From NCBI RefSeq assembly GCF_020217185.1, contig NZ_JAIWNX010000290.1, positions 1-10,000 of the forward strand: 10,000 nucleotides of DNA, given 5' to 3'. The stretch comes from Asticcacaulis sp. (lineage in GTDB: Bacteria; Pseudomonadota; Alphaproteobacteria; Caulobacterales; Caulobacteraceae). This document shows, piece by piece, positions 1 to 7,288 of the stretch (positions are counted from its first letter, which is position 1; every line of letters starts with the position of its first letter). The translations under genes and the position numbers were made by a program. A model generated the notes under the pieces. The model saw only the letters and a program-made list of their open reading frames with translations. It did not search any database and had not been told where the DNA came from.

Positions 1-894
1 GAGCGCGCGCAGGCCGTCGGCATCTTCAACGCCGGCACGGCCATGGGGCCGATCATCACGCCCCTGCTCGTCCCGGCCATTACGCTGGCCTTTGGCTGGC
101 GCGCGGCCTTTATCTCCATTGGCATCGTCACCGCCCTGTGGCTGGTGGCGTGGCTGATCATGTACCGCCGCCCGCAGGAGCACCCCAAGGTGTCGCCTGC
201 CGAACTGGCGCATATTCAGTCCGACGACACGAGCGCTACTGAGACCGCAGCCCCCACGGCCAAGATCTCGTGGTTCAAGCTGCTGACCTTCCGTCAGACC
301 TGGGCCTATGCGCTGGGCAAGTTCCTCACCGACCCCATCTGGTGGCTCTATCTGTTCTGGCTGCCCGACTTCCTGAACAAGCGCCACGGCCTTGATCTGA
401 AGACCTTCGGCCCGCCGCTGATCGCCATCTACATTCTCGCCGATTTCGGCTCGGTTTTCGGGGGCTGGGCGTCGTCAAAGCAAATCAAAGCCGGGCGCAC
501 GCCCAATGCGGCGCGCAAATCCACCATGCTGGTCTGCGCACTTCTGGTTACGCCCATCTTCGCGGCGCAGTTCGTTGATAATCTGTGGGCCGCCGTGGCC
601 ATTATCGGCCTCGCCGCCGCCTCGCACCAGGCGTGGTCGGCCAATCTGATGACCCTGCCGTCGGACCTCTTCCCCAAACAGGCCGTGGCCTCGGTTATCG
701 GCATCGGCGGCATGGCAGGTGCCATCGGCGGTATGCTGATGACCACCTTTAATGGGTATATCCTTGAGTTCTTCAAATCGTACCAGCCGATCTTCTTCGT
801 CGCCGGTTCGGCCTATCTGATCGCCATTTTCGTCATCCACACCCTGACGCCTAAGCTCGAAAAGGTCCCCGAAGAGAAGATTTTGAAGGCGTAA
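1..894 (+). CDS. MFS transporter, ACS/ExuT-like (hexuronate-type) carrier, 5'-truncated
   Basis: The reading frame is open from base 1, so the gene starts upstream of the window; about 297 C-terminal residues are visible, ending in TAA at 892-894. The visible part opens with ERAQAVGIFNAGTAMG, typical of transmembrane segment 4/5 of the anion:cation symporter (ACS) branch of the major facilitator superfamily. A charged central loop follows (about residues 58-88), then six hydrophobic segments of the C-terminal half. The stretch DPIWWLYLFWLPDFLNKRHG and the later GIGGMAGAIGGM resemble hexuronate (ExuT) and related sugar-acid carriers of the inner membrane. Family assignment is strong. Substrate (galacturonate/glucuronate or another sugar acid) is inference, and no catabolic neighbour is visible to confirm it. 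The ATG at 43 is an internal methionine, not the start. A hairpin terminator follows the stop directly. Confidence 0.88.
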   Translation, partial: ERAQAVGIFNAGTAMGPIITPLLVPAITLAFGWRAAFISIGIVTALWLVAWLIMYRRPQEHPKVSPAELAHIQSDDTSATETAAPTAKISWFKLLTFRQTWAYALGKFLTDPIWWLYLFWLPDFLNKRHGLDLKTFGPPLIAIYILADFGSVFGGWASSKQIKAGRTPNAARKSTMLVCALLVTPIFAAQFVDNLWAAVAIIGLAAASHQAWSANLMTLPSDLFPKQAVASVIGIGGMAGAIGGMLMTTFNGYILEFFKSYQPIFFVAGSAYLIAIFVIHTLTPKLEKVPEEKILKA

Positions 895-900
895 AAAACA

Positions 901-938
901 GAAAGGCCCGTTCCGATGAGGAGCGGGCTTTTCTTCTT
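901..938 (+). terminator. Rho-independent terminator after the MFS gene
   Basis: Bases 901-914 pair with 920-933 around the 5-base loop GATGA, giving 14 continuous pairs of which two are G-U, followed by the T-rich run TTTTCTTCTT. It lies 6 bases after the MFS stop. On the opposite strand the two G-U pairs become A-C mismatches, but a T-run (TTTCTGTTTTTT) also follows there. It may therefore also end the leftward permease operon, whose stop codon is only 4 bases away, though less efficiently. Confidence 0.85.
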
Positions 939-3399
939 ACTGATGCCTCAGCGCCTTGCCCGGTTCGGTCGAAGCGCTGCTGAGCGCCAGCCCCCCCACC
1001 GTCCCCAGCGCGATGGCCAGAGCCGCCGCGGTGGCGATAAGGAAGAACAGCGGGCTGATGCCGATGGCGTCATCGAACTGCGACAGCCACTGCCCCAGAG
1101 CCAGCCAGGCGAGCGGCCAGGCGATGACGCTGGCGATCAGCACGGGCCGCAGGAATTGCAGCGTCAGGAGCCGCACCACCTGACCGCGCGACGCCCCCAG
1201 CACTTTGCGCAGACCAATCTCACGCGCCCGGCGCGAGGTATTGAACGCCGCCATGCCGTAAAGCCCGATACAGCCGATCAGCGCCGCTACCCCGGCCCCG
1301 ACCCCGAACAGGTTGGAGCGGTCGCGTTCGGGCTTGTAATACTTGTCGAGATTCTCATAGGCGGAGGTGACTTCAAACGGCACGTCCGGCGCGATCTGAC
1401 GCCACACCTTGCGCAGACGTTCGCGCATCACGCTTTCGCTGACCCCGGCATAGCGGACAAAGCCGACCGGATTGTAAGAGACATGGGCATCGAACATGTA
1501 CAGCTTGGCCGGGATGGGCTCAGACGGATGATAGAAGCGCGCGTCTTCGACCACACCGACGATGCGTACCGTATGATCGGCGAAGCGCGCCGTCTGCCCC
1601 ACAGCGGCCTGTGGTGTCTTGAAGCCCAGACGCTGCACCGCCAGACGACTGACGATGATATTGGTCACCCGCTTGGGGTCAGACTCCGCATGACTGCCCA
1701 CCCAGGTCTGATCCTCGGCAAAACGCGGATCAAAATAGCGCCCGGCCAGCAGCTTGATACCGATCAGCTCGAAATAGCCCGGCCCGACCACGGACCAGTT
1801 GACCGTCGGCGATTCGGTCAGCTTGTCGCGCTGTCCCGGCAGGACAATATTGGAGTTGTTGACATTACTCTGATCGCCCGGAATGGCATTGGCAAGGGTG
1901 ACCGCCGTGACGTTCGACAAGGCGCGCACCGCGGCCTGAAAGCCTTCGCGCTGTGCGGCATTGATATTGACATCGCGGATCGAATTGACCAGCAGCAGGC
2001 CGTCGCGTTTGAAGCCGAGGTCCGCCGACTGGATATGCTCGATCTGCTTGATGAAGCCGAGCATCAGGGTAAAGGCCATCACCACCGCTGCGAATTGCAG
2101 GATAACGAGGCCTTCACGCAGACGCATCCCCAGACGCCCGCCCGCTGGCGTGCGGCTCGACGCCAGCACCTGCGCCGGTTTGAAGGCCGACAGGGCAAAG
2201 GCCGGATAGAGCGCCGCGACCAGACCGGCCAGCACCACCACCCCCAAAAGCCCGGCCAGCCACACTCCGTCTTTCATGTAATCGAGCGCCAGAGACAGGC
2301 CCCCGGCGGCATTGATCAGCGGCAGGGTCAGTTCGACCAGAGACAGACCGACGATAAAGGCCACCAGCAGGGTCAGCAGGGCCTCCCCCAGAAATTGCAG
2401 ACGCAAAGCCGAAGGACGCGCCCCCAGTGTCTTGCGCACCGCCACTTCACGCGCCCGCAGGCCGGCCCGCGCCGTGGCCAGATTGACGTAGTTGATCAGG
2501 GCCAGCCCCAGCGCCACCACGCCGACCAGACCCAGCGTGACGATAGCCGCCTTCTGTTTGGGGTCGATCAGGTGCATATCGGCCAGCGGCACCAGCACCA
2601 GCTTCATCAGGCTGCTGCCCTTTGTGCCGGGGCCGAAGCTGTCGCCCACCTGACGGTCGGTAAAGGCGTCCATCTGGGCCTGTAAGGCGCGCGCCTCAGC
2701 CGGATCATTGAATTTGAGGAAGGCCATAAGCTGCACCGAGCCCCAGTGATGCCAGGTGTCGGGCTCCATCGCCGTGCGCTGCGGCGTGATGCGCCGCATC
2801 AGGCCCAGCTTCAGATCGGCATTTTTGGGCAGGTCGCGCATAACGGCGCTGACCACATAGGGTTTGCGCCCTTCGGCATCGCTGAGCGTCAGGGTCTTGC
2901 CCACCGCGTCCGCCGTGCCGAAATATTTGCGCGCCTTTTCCTCGCTGATGACCACGCTACCCGGATCATTCAGCGCGCTGGCCGCGTCGCCTTCGCGCAT
3001 GGGCACGCCGAAAAAGGTGAAAAACTCCGGATCGACCAGCTCGATCTGCTCGGCATAGACCTCCGACCCCTTGTGCACCGTGACCGGGTTCGACCAGTCG
3101 CGCACGGTGACCAGTTGCGGATAGCTGGCCTTCAGTTCTTCGGTCAGGCCGCCCATGGCGCCGATGCGCACCTCATCAGTCATGCCGGGGAAGAAGTAGC
3201 GGGTGCCGACGGTGTAGATTTTGGCGCGTTCGGGGCTCCAGCTCTCATAACCGGTTTCAAAGCGCACCAGCAGGCTGAGCGCGATAAAGACGGCGATGCC
3301 GAGGCTGAGGCCCAGAAGGTTGAGGCCGCCATACAGCGGATGTCGGGTGAAGGAGCGCCAGAAGGCGATGAAAATGGAGCGTAACATATCAGGCCTCAC
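937..3399 (-). CDS. MacB/FtsX-type ABC transporter permease
   Basis: This is an 820-residue inner-membrane permease of the MacB/FtsX (mechanotransmission) class. It has two tandem halves: an N-terminal transmembrane helix at about 26-46, a large extracytoplasmic MacB-PCD-like domain (about 50-280), and helices near 284-306, 335-360, 378-403 and 428-450. A second periplasmic domain (about 455-690) and three helices near 697-717, 750-775 and 784-806 follow. The two FtsX coupling motifs are explicit: RAREVAVRKTLGA (315-327) and RRAREIGLRKVLGAS (723-737). The length is normal for the two-half family with a separate ATPase. The chosen start is GTG at 3399, overlapping the ATPase stop by four bases (GTGA), which implies translational coupling; an ATG four codons later (MLRSIF) is an alternative. 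It is third in an operon after the adaptor and ATPase. Such systems use ATP-driven periplasmic movement to expel or extract substrates; the substrate here is unknown. Confidence 0.93.
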   Translation of the reverse strand: MRPDMLRSIFIAFWRSFTRHPLYGGLNLLGLSLGIAVFIALSLLVRFETGYESWSPERAKIYTVGTRYFFPGMTDEVRIGAMGGLTEELKASYPQLVTVRDWSNPVTVHKGSEVYAEQIELVDPEFFTFFGVPMREGDAASALNDPGSVVISEEKARKYFGTADAVGKTLTLSDAEGRKPYVVSAVMRDLPKNADLKLGLMRRITPQRTAMEPDTWHHWGSVQLMAFLKFNDPAEARALQAQMDAFTDRQVGDSFGPGTKGSSLMKLVLVPLADMHLIDPKQKAAIVTLGLVGVVALGLALINYVNLATARAGLRAREVAVRKTLGARPSALRLQFLGEALLTLLVAFIVGLSLVELTLPLINAAGGLSLALDYMKDGVWLAGLLGVVVLAGLVAALYPAFALSAFKPAQVLASSRTPAGGRLGMRLREGLVILQFAAVVMAFTLMLGFIKQIEHIQSADLGFKRDGLLLVNSIRDVNINAAQREGFQAAVRALSNVTAVTLANAIPGDQSNVNNSNIVLPGQRDKLTESPTVNWSVVGPGYFELIGIKLLAGRYFDPRFAEDQTWVGSHAESDPKRVTNIIVSRLAVQRLGFKTPQAAVGQTARFADHTVRIVGVVEDARFYHPSEPIPAKLYMFDAHVSYNPVGFVRYAGVSESVMRERLRKVWRQIAPDVPFEVTSAYENLDKYYKPERDRSNLFGVGAGVAALIGCIGLYGMAAFNTSRRAREIGLRKVLGASRGQVVRLLTLQFLRPVLIASVIAWPLAWLALGQWLSQFDDAIGISPLFFLIATAAALAIALGTVGGLALSSASTEPGKALRHQ

Positions 3400-4076
3400 A
3401 ACATCTGGGCGACGGAGGCCACCAGTTGCCCGTCGAGTATATCGACGCGGCGGCTGGCCTGATCGGCGTGGCTGGGCGAGTGGGTGACCATGATGATGGT
3501 CGCCCCGGAGGCGTTCAAACCTTTAAGGATATCCATGACCTGCGCGCCGTTTTCGGTATCGAGATTGCCCGTCGGTTCGTCGGCCAGGATCAGGTCGGGA
3601 TTGCCGACAATGGCACGCGCAATAGCGGCGCGCTGCTGCTGACCGCCCGACAACTGATGCGGGAAGTGGCGCGCCCGATGGGCGATGCCCACACGGTCCA
3701 TGGCCGTTTCAATGGCCTGACGGCGCGACCCCTTCTGCCCCTGACGATAGAGCAGGCCCAGCTCGATATTCTCATAGATGGTCAGGTCATCGACCAGATT
3801 GAAGCTCTGAAAGATGAAGCCGAGATGGCGGGCGCGGTGCTGCGCCAGCTTCGCTTCACTTAAGCGCGCCAGATCAACCCCGTTGAACAGATAGGCCCCG
3901 GAGGTCGGGCGGTCGATGGTGCCCAGCGTGTTGAGCAGGGTCGATTTTCCGCAGCCCGACGGCCCCATAATGGCGACGAATTCACCCTGCCTGATGGTCA
4001 GATTGATATTGTGCAGGGCCGTGGTTTCGATCTCATCGGACCGGTACAGGCGGGAGACGTTTTGAAGCTCAATCAT
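3396..4076 (-). CDS. ABC transporter ATP-binding protein, MacB/LolD-type
   Basis: This 226-residue cytoplasmic ATPase should power the adjacent FtsX-type permease. All nucleotide-binding motifs are intact: Walker [10 protein letters not shown] (38-46), Q-loop FQ (Q90), signature LSGGQ (142-146), Walker B LILADE with catalytic E167, D-loop NLD (171-173) and H-loop histidine 199 in MVTHS. The pattern [16 protein letters not shown] and [10 protein letters not shown] is characteristic of the LolD/MacB/FtsE-like branch that couples to FtsX-type permeases. The ATG at 4076 overlaps the adaptor stop by four bases (ATGA), and its own TGA overlaps the permease GTG by four bases, so all three genes are probably translated as a coupled unit. 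Length is typical for this family. Nothing is missing or truncated. Which of LolD, MacB or another exporter it is closest to cannot be decided from sequence reading alone; no lipoprotein-carrier genes are present to favour Lol. Confidence 0.95.
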   Translation of the reverse strand: MIELQNVSRLYRSDEIETTALHNINLTIRQGEFVAIMGPSGCGKSTLLNTLGTIDRPTSGAYLFNGVDLARLSEAKLAQHRARHLGFIFQSFNLVDDLTIYENIELGLLYRQGQKGSRRQAIETAMDRVGIAHRARHFPHQLSGGQQQRAAIARAIVGNPDLILADEPTGNLDTENGAQVMDILKGLNASGATIIMVTHSPSHADQASRRVDILDGQLVASVAQML

Positions 4077-5371
4077 GAATTCGAGTCCGACTTGATGTGG
4101 AGATATTGCGCATTGCGCAGGTTGGAGACCCCGGCCGTGACGATGCGTTCGCCGGGTTTGAGGCCGCTGAGGATTTCAACCTGTTCGGGGTTGCGGCGGC
4201 CCACCGTGACGGCGCGGCGGCTGGCCTGATCGCCCTTCGCGTTGAGCACAAACACCCACGCCCCGCCCGATTCCGTCAGCCAGCTTCCCGACGGGGCCAG
4301 AATGGCCGGCGTCGTCTGACCCAGTCTCAGGCGGATATCGACCGTTTCGCCGCGTTTGAGATCGGCGGGCGGCGGCGTGACAAACTGCAATTCGGCCACC
4401 ACGCGGCCATTGGTCACCTGCGGAAAGACCTTGGAGACGGCAACACTGACCGTCTGACCGTGCAGGCTGGCCTCGGCCTTCTGCCCTTCGGACAGGCGTT
4501 GCAGGTAGAATTCATCGACCTCGGCGCGCAGCTTGTAGCTGCCTTCGGAATCGACCTGCGCCACCGCGTCGCCCTCCTTCACCGCCTGCCCCGGTTTGAG
4601 GCTGAAGGCGGTCAGGCGGCCCGCGGCGGGGGCCGCGATGGTCAGGGCGTCGAGGCCGCGACGCACCTCACCCAGATTACGGCGCAGGTCCTGCGCATTG
4701 TCCTGCACCTGACGACGCTGACCGGCATAGAATTGCGCGTCGGGCGTCTGGGCGGTCTTCAGCGCCGCCACGCGCTGACGCTGATAGGCCACCTCATCGG
4801 CATAGGGCTTGACCGCCGCCGCGTTGATAAAGCCCTTATCGAGCAGGGTCTGGCGCTTCTGATATTCCTGTTCGGCGCGGCTGAGGGCGTAGGCGGCATC
4901 GGCCAGCGCCTGTTCGCGGTTTTCCTGCGCGGTTTTGAGCGCCATCAACTGATTGGCATTGTCGGCCAGACGCGCCGAAATATCGGCCTCACGCCCCGAC
5001 ACATCCAGCGTCAGGGCCGGATTGACCAGATAGACCAGCGCCTGCCCCTTGGTCACACGGTCACCGTCGCTGACCGCCACGGCCTGTACGCGACCGGCGG
5101 TCGCCGCCGTGATATAGACCGTATCGAGCGGCACGGCTTCGGCGCGCAGCGGCACATAGTCCTGATAAGGGGCGCGCACCACCTCACCGGTTTCGAGGGT
5201 ACGCGCCTCGACCGTTACCGTGCCCGACCTGGGCAGGGTCAGGTAAAAGGCGAGGCCCGCCGTGGCGATGACGACGGCGGCGGCGGTGATCTGAAACGGA
5301 CGGCGGCGATACCACGGCCTGGCGCGCTTGCGGTCCATGTTGGTGGGGGATGAGAGGACGTTATCGGGCAT
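4073..5371 (-). CDS. Periplasmic adaptor (HlyD/MacA-like membrane fusion protein)
   Basis: This 432-residue adaptor should link the inner-membrane ABC permease to an outer-membrane channel. A short basic cytoplasmic tail (DRKRARPWYRRR) precedes one signal-anchor helix at about 28-47. The first half of a lipoyl-like domain lies at about 85-115 (AGRVQAVAVSDGDRVTKGQ). An alpha-helical hairpin rich in Ala, Gln, Arg and Glu covers about 120-240. The second lipoyl half is at 243-274 (AAPAAGRLTAFSLKPGQAV), followed by beta-barrel and membrane-proximal regions to the end. This order is standard for RND/ABC-type adaptors. It is the first gene of the operon. The ATG at 5371 has no clear Shine-Dalgarno sequence, and neither does the alternative ATG at codon 12. 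No TolC-like outer-membrane gene is in the window, so a channel encoded elsewhere is inferred. Confidence 0.92.
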   Translation of the reverse strand: MPDNVLSSPTNMDRKRARPWYRRRPFQITAAAVVIATAGLAFYLTLPRSGTVTVEARTLETGEVVRAPYQDYVPLRAEAVPLDTVYITAATAGRVQAVAVSDGDRVTKGQALVYLVNPALTLDVSGREADISARLADNANQLMALKTAQENREQALADAAYALSRAEQEYQKRQTLLDKGFINAAAVKPYADEVAYQRQRVAALKTAQTPDAQFYAGQRRQVQDNAQDLRRNLGEVRRGLDALTIAAPAAGRLTAFSLKPGQAVKEGDAVAQVDSEGSYKLRAEVDEFYLQRLSEGQKAEASLHGQTVSVAVSKVFPQVTNGRVVAELQFVTPPPADLKRGETVDIRLRLGQTTPAILAPSGSWLTESGGAWVFVLNAKGDQASRRAVTVGRRNPEQVEILSGLKPGERIVTAGVSNLRNAQYLHIKSDSNS

Positions 5372-5488
5372 GTTAAAACGCTAACACAGAGTTTTCAATT
5401 CATATAAATAATTCATTTTGCTTGCTTTTTGTCGATTTTTGCCCTCAAATCAGGATTGAAATCACCCCGCAGGTGTCCGAATCCGAAC
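5372..5488. promoter_or_regulatory. Divergent promoter region between the ABC export operon and the two-component genes
   Basis: This 117-bp gap separates two divergent transcription units and must hold both promoters. Bases 5388-5440 are markedly AT-rich against a GC-rich surround. Two copies of AATTCAT lie at 5397-5403 and 5410-5416, a 13-base period. A weak inverted repeat GATTT/AAATC lies at 5434-5438 and 5447-5451. No canonical -35/-10 pair or sigma-54 element (GG-N10-GC) stands out. Placement makes it the likely target of the response regulator encoded next to it, but no site is proven by sequence alone. Confidence 0.5.
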
Positions 5489-6061
5489 ATGCCTTCCGAA
5501 GCCGAAACACCCCCTCTGACGCGCGCCGTCTTTCTTGATGACGACCCCGATATTCTGGCGGCGGCCGAGCTGGTCCTGACACGGCAGGGCTTCACCCTGC
5601 GCACGGCGCAGTCGCCGGATGAGGCGCGCGCTTTGCTTGAGTCTGAGACACCGGATGTGCTTCTGCTTGATCTCAATTACCGGCGCGGCGATACGTCAGG
5701 CGAAGCGGGTCTGGCCTTTTTGCAGGAACAACTGGCAAAGACCCCGCACCTGCCGGTGGTCGTCGTCACCGGCCATTCGGGCATGAGCATTGCCATTCAG
5801 GCCATGCGGCTGGGGGCGCAGGATTTCGTGGTCAAGCCGTGGAACAATGAGCGGCTGGTCGCCGCCCTGCGTGCCGCCATTGAGACGCCGCCGCGCATCC
5901 CCGCCGACCTGCCGCCGCAGGACCTTAATCTGGAGCGCTCCGAGCGTGAGCTGATCAAGGCGGCGCTCAGCCGGCATCAGTTCAATATCTCGCACGCCGC
6001 CAGAGACCTTGGCCTGACGCGGGCGGCGCTGTACCGGCGCATGGAAAAGCACGGTCTGTGA
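5489..6061 (+). CDS. Response regulator, receiver plus Fis-type HTH (NtrC-like, no AAA+ domain)
   Basis: This is a 190-residue transcription regulator. The receiver domain (about 11-125) has the acidic pair D17/D18 in FLDDDPD, phosphoacceptor D61 in LLLDLN, T94 in VVVTGHS and K116 in VVKPW, so phosphorylation chemistry should be intact. After a linker rich in Pro (about 133-146) comes a Fis-family helix-turn-helix (about 148-190) ending LTRAALYRRMEKHGL, the classical C-terminus of NtrC-family activators. The internal GDTSGEAGLAFL pattern also recalls NtrC-like regulators that sit beside MacB-type ABC operons. The sigma-54 AAA+ ATPase domain (about 230 residues) that normally lies between these ends is absent, with no frameshift remnant. 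I chose ATG 5489; the frame is open upstream to a TTG at 5429, giving a 20-residue extension without recognisable domain content. It is followed three bases later by the kinase gene. Confidence 0.9.
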   Translation: MPSEAETPPLTRAVFLDDDPDILAAAELVLTRQGFTLRTAQSPDEARALLESETPDVLLLDLNYRRGDTSGEAGLAFLQEQLAKTPHLPVVVVTGHSGMSIAIQAMRLGAQDFVVKPWNNERLVAALRAAIETPPRIPADLPPQDLNLERSERELIKAALSRHQFNISHAARDLGLTRAALYRRMEKHGL

Positions 6062-6064
6062 CGC

Positions 6065-7288
6065 ATGGGGTCTCATCGCATCTGGCTCAGCATTGTCGCG
6101 CAGGTGGGCGTCTTCGCCCTGGGGGTCGGGCTGTGGCTGGCCCTCAGTCAGGGCTATTACGCCACGGCGCTGGTTTGCGGACTGGCCGCCGTCGGTCTGG
6201 CCGTGGCGGGCGTCAACAGCCCGGCCTTCCATCTGGCACGCGAACGCCTGCGCGCCCGGCTAAGCCCCGCGCCGATCTTTACAGCGGAGCTGGGACGGCG
6301 CAGGCTTCAGATGCTGCTCGATCAGGCCCCCTCGCCGCTTTTGCTGCAAACCGATGACGGGCAGATCATCGCCGTCAATCGCGCCGCACGGCAACTGTTC
6401 GGCGTCGCCTACGCCCTGCCTCTGGCGGTGCGCCGCACGCTTGTCGGTGAGGGTGGCGACCTGTTTGCGCCGGGACAGCAGATCGTCTGGGAAGGCCGCA
6501 CCTTCGCCGTTCAGCACAATGAGCTGATTGAGGATGAGCGCACCTCGCAACTGGCCATCCTGACCGATATTTCCGCCGATGTGCGCGCCGCCGAAGCCAC
6601 GGCGCTGCGCGATCTGCTGCGGGTGCTGAACCACGAACTGATGAATGCCCTGACGCCCGTCGCGTCGATGAGCAAAAGCGCGCTCGACCTGCTGCATGAC
6701 GACACGCCGCACTCGCGCGAACTGGCCATCAAGGCGCTGGAGCGGGTGGTGGCGCGCACCGAAGGCCTGCACGACTTTATCAATGCCTATCGCGCCCTGA
6801 CCCGCCTGCCGCCGCCCAGCCTGCAACCGGTGCGCCTGTCCGAATGGCTGGATGTGCTGCACGAAAGCTTCACCGCCCAATGGAGCGACAAGGGGGTCAG
6901 CCTTTTGTGGGAGGTGCCCGCCGAAGACGCCCTGATCCGCATGGACGAGGATCAGATGTGGCTGTGCGCCGGGAACCTGCTCAACAATGCGGCGCAGGCG
7001 GCGCTGGAAAAGGGCGGCGACCCCAGGGTGCGCCTGCACGCCACCACCGGGGACAGCAGGCTGACCCTGGTGATCGAGGATTCCGGTCCCGGCATCCCGG
7101 CCGAACATGGCCGTCAGGTCTTCATGCCCTTCTTCACTACCAAGGCCACCGGCACCGGGGTGGGCCTCAGTCTGGCCCGCCAGATCGTACAGGGCCACGG
7201 CTCGGACCTCAGCCTGTTGCCGCTCAGTCCCGGCGATCCGGACGCCCTGGGCGGCGCCCGTTTCGCGTTTAGTCTTTCTAAAATCTAG
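6065..7288 (+). CDS. PAS-containing membrane sensor histidine kinase (NtrY-like)
   Basis: This 407-residue kinase is the evident partner of the regulator three bases upstream. Two hydrophobic helices at about 7-28 and 31-50 anchor it, with almost no periplasmic loop, so it probably senses within the membrane or cytoplasm. A PAS-like domain starts at about 80 (LLDQAPSPLLLQTDDGQIIA) and runs to about 170. The H-box VLNHELMNALTP contains the phosphorylated H190. The ATPase half has the N-box NLLNNAAQA (304-312, N308), G1 EDSGPGIP (338-345), F-box FMPFFTTK (353-360) and G2 GTGVGLSLA (363-371), all intact. The H-box form NHELMNALTP matches NtrY-like kinases found with NtrC-type regulators. The ATG at 6065 is the first in frame after an in-frame TGA; no strong ribosome site is visible, suggesting translational coupling. 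The stop TAG overlaps the stop of the convergent porin gene. The signal is unknown. Confidence 0.93.
   Translation: MGSHRIWLSIVAQVGVFALGVGLWLALSQGYYATALVCGLAAVGLAVAGVNSPAFHLARERLRARLSPAPIFTAELGRRRLQMLLDQAPSPLLLQTDDGQIIAVNRAARQLFGVAYALPLAVRRTLVGEGGDLFAPGQQIVWEGRTFAVQHNELIEDERTSQLAILTDISADVRAAEATALRDLLRVLNHELMNALTPVASMSKSALDLLHDDTPHSRELAIKALERVVARTEGLHDFINAYRALTRLPPPSLQPVRLSEWLDVLHESFTAQWSDKGVSLLWEVPAEDALIRMDEDQMWLCAGNLLNNAAQAALEKGGDPRVRLHATTGDSRLTLVIEDSGPGIPAEHGRQVFMPFFTTKATGTGVGLSLARQIVQGHGSDLSLLPLSPGDPDALGGARFAFSLSKI

Noticed and set aside
916..2685. Long plus-strand open frame (589 codons) opposite the permease gene
   Set aside because: The product is low-complexity, rich in Arg, Gln, His, Asp and Gly, with no domain. 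The minus-strand frame encodes a complete two-half FtsX permease, so this is an antisense shadow caused by GC-rich codon bias.
4097..5353. Long plus-strand open frame (418 codons) opposite the adaptor gene
   Set aside because: No recognisable domain and the same Arg/Gly/His-rich shadow composition; the opposite strand encodes a full HlyD-type adaptor in an overlapping operon.
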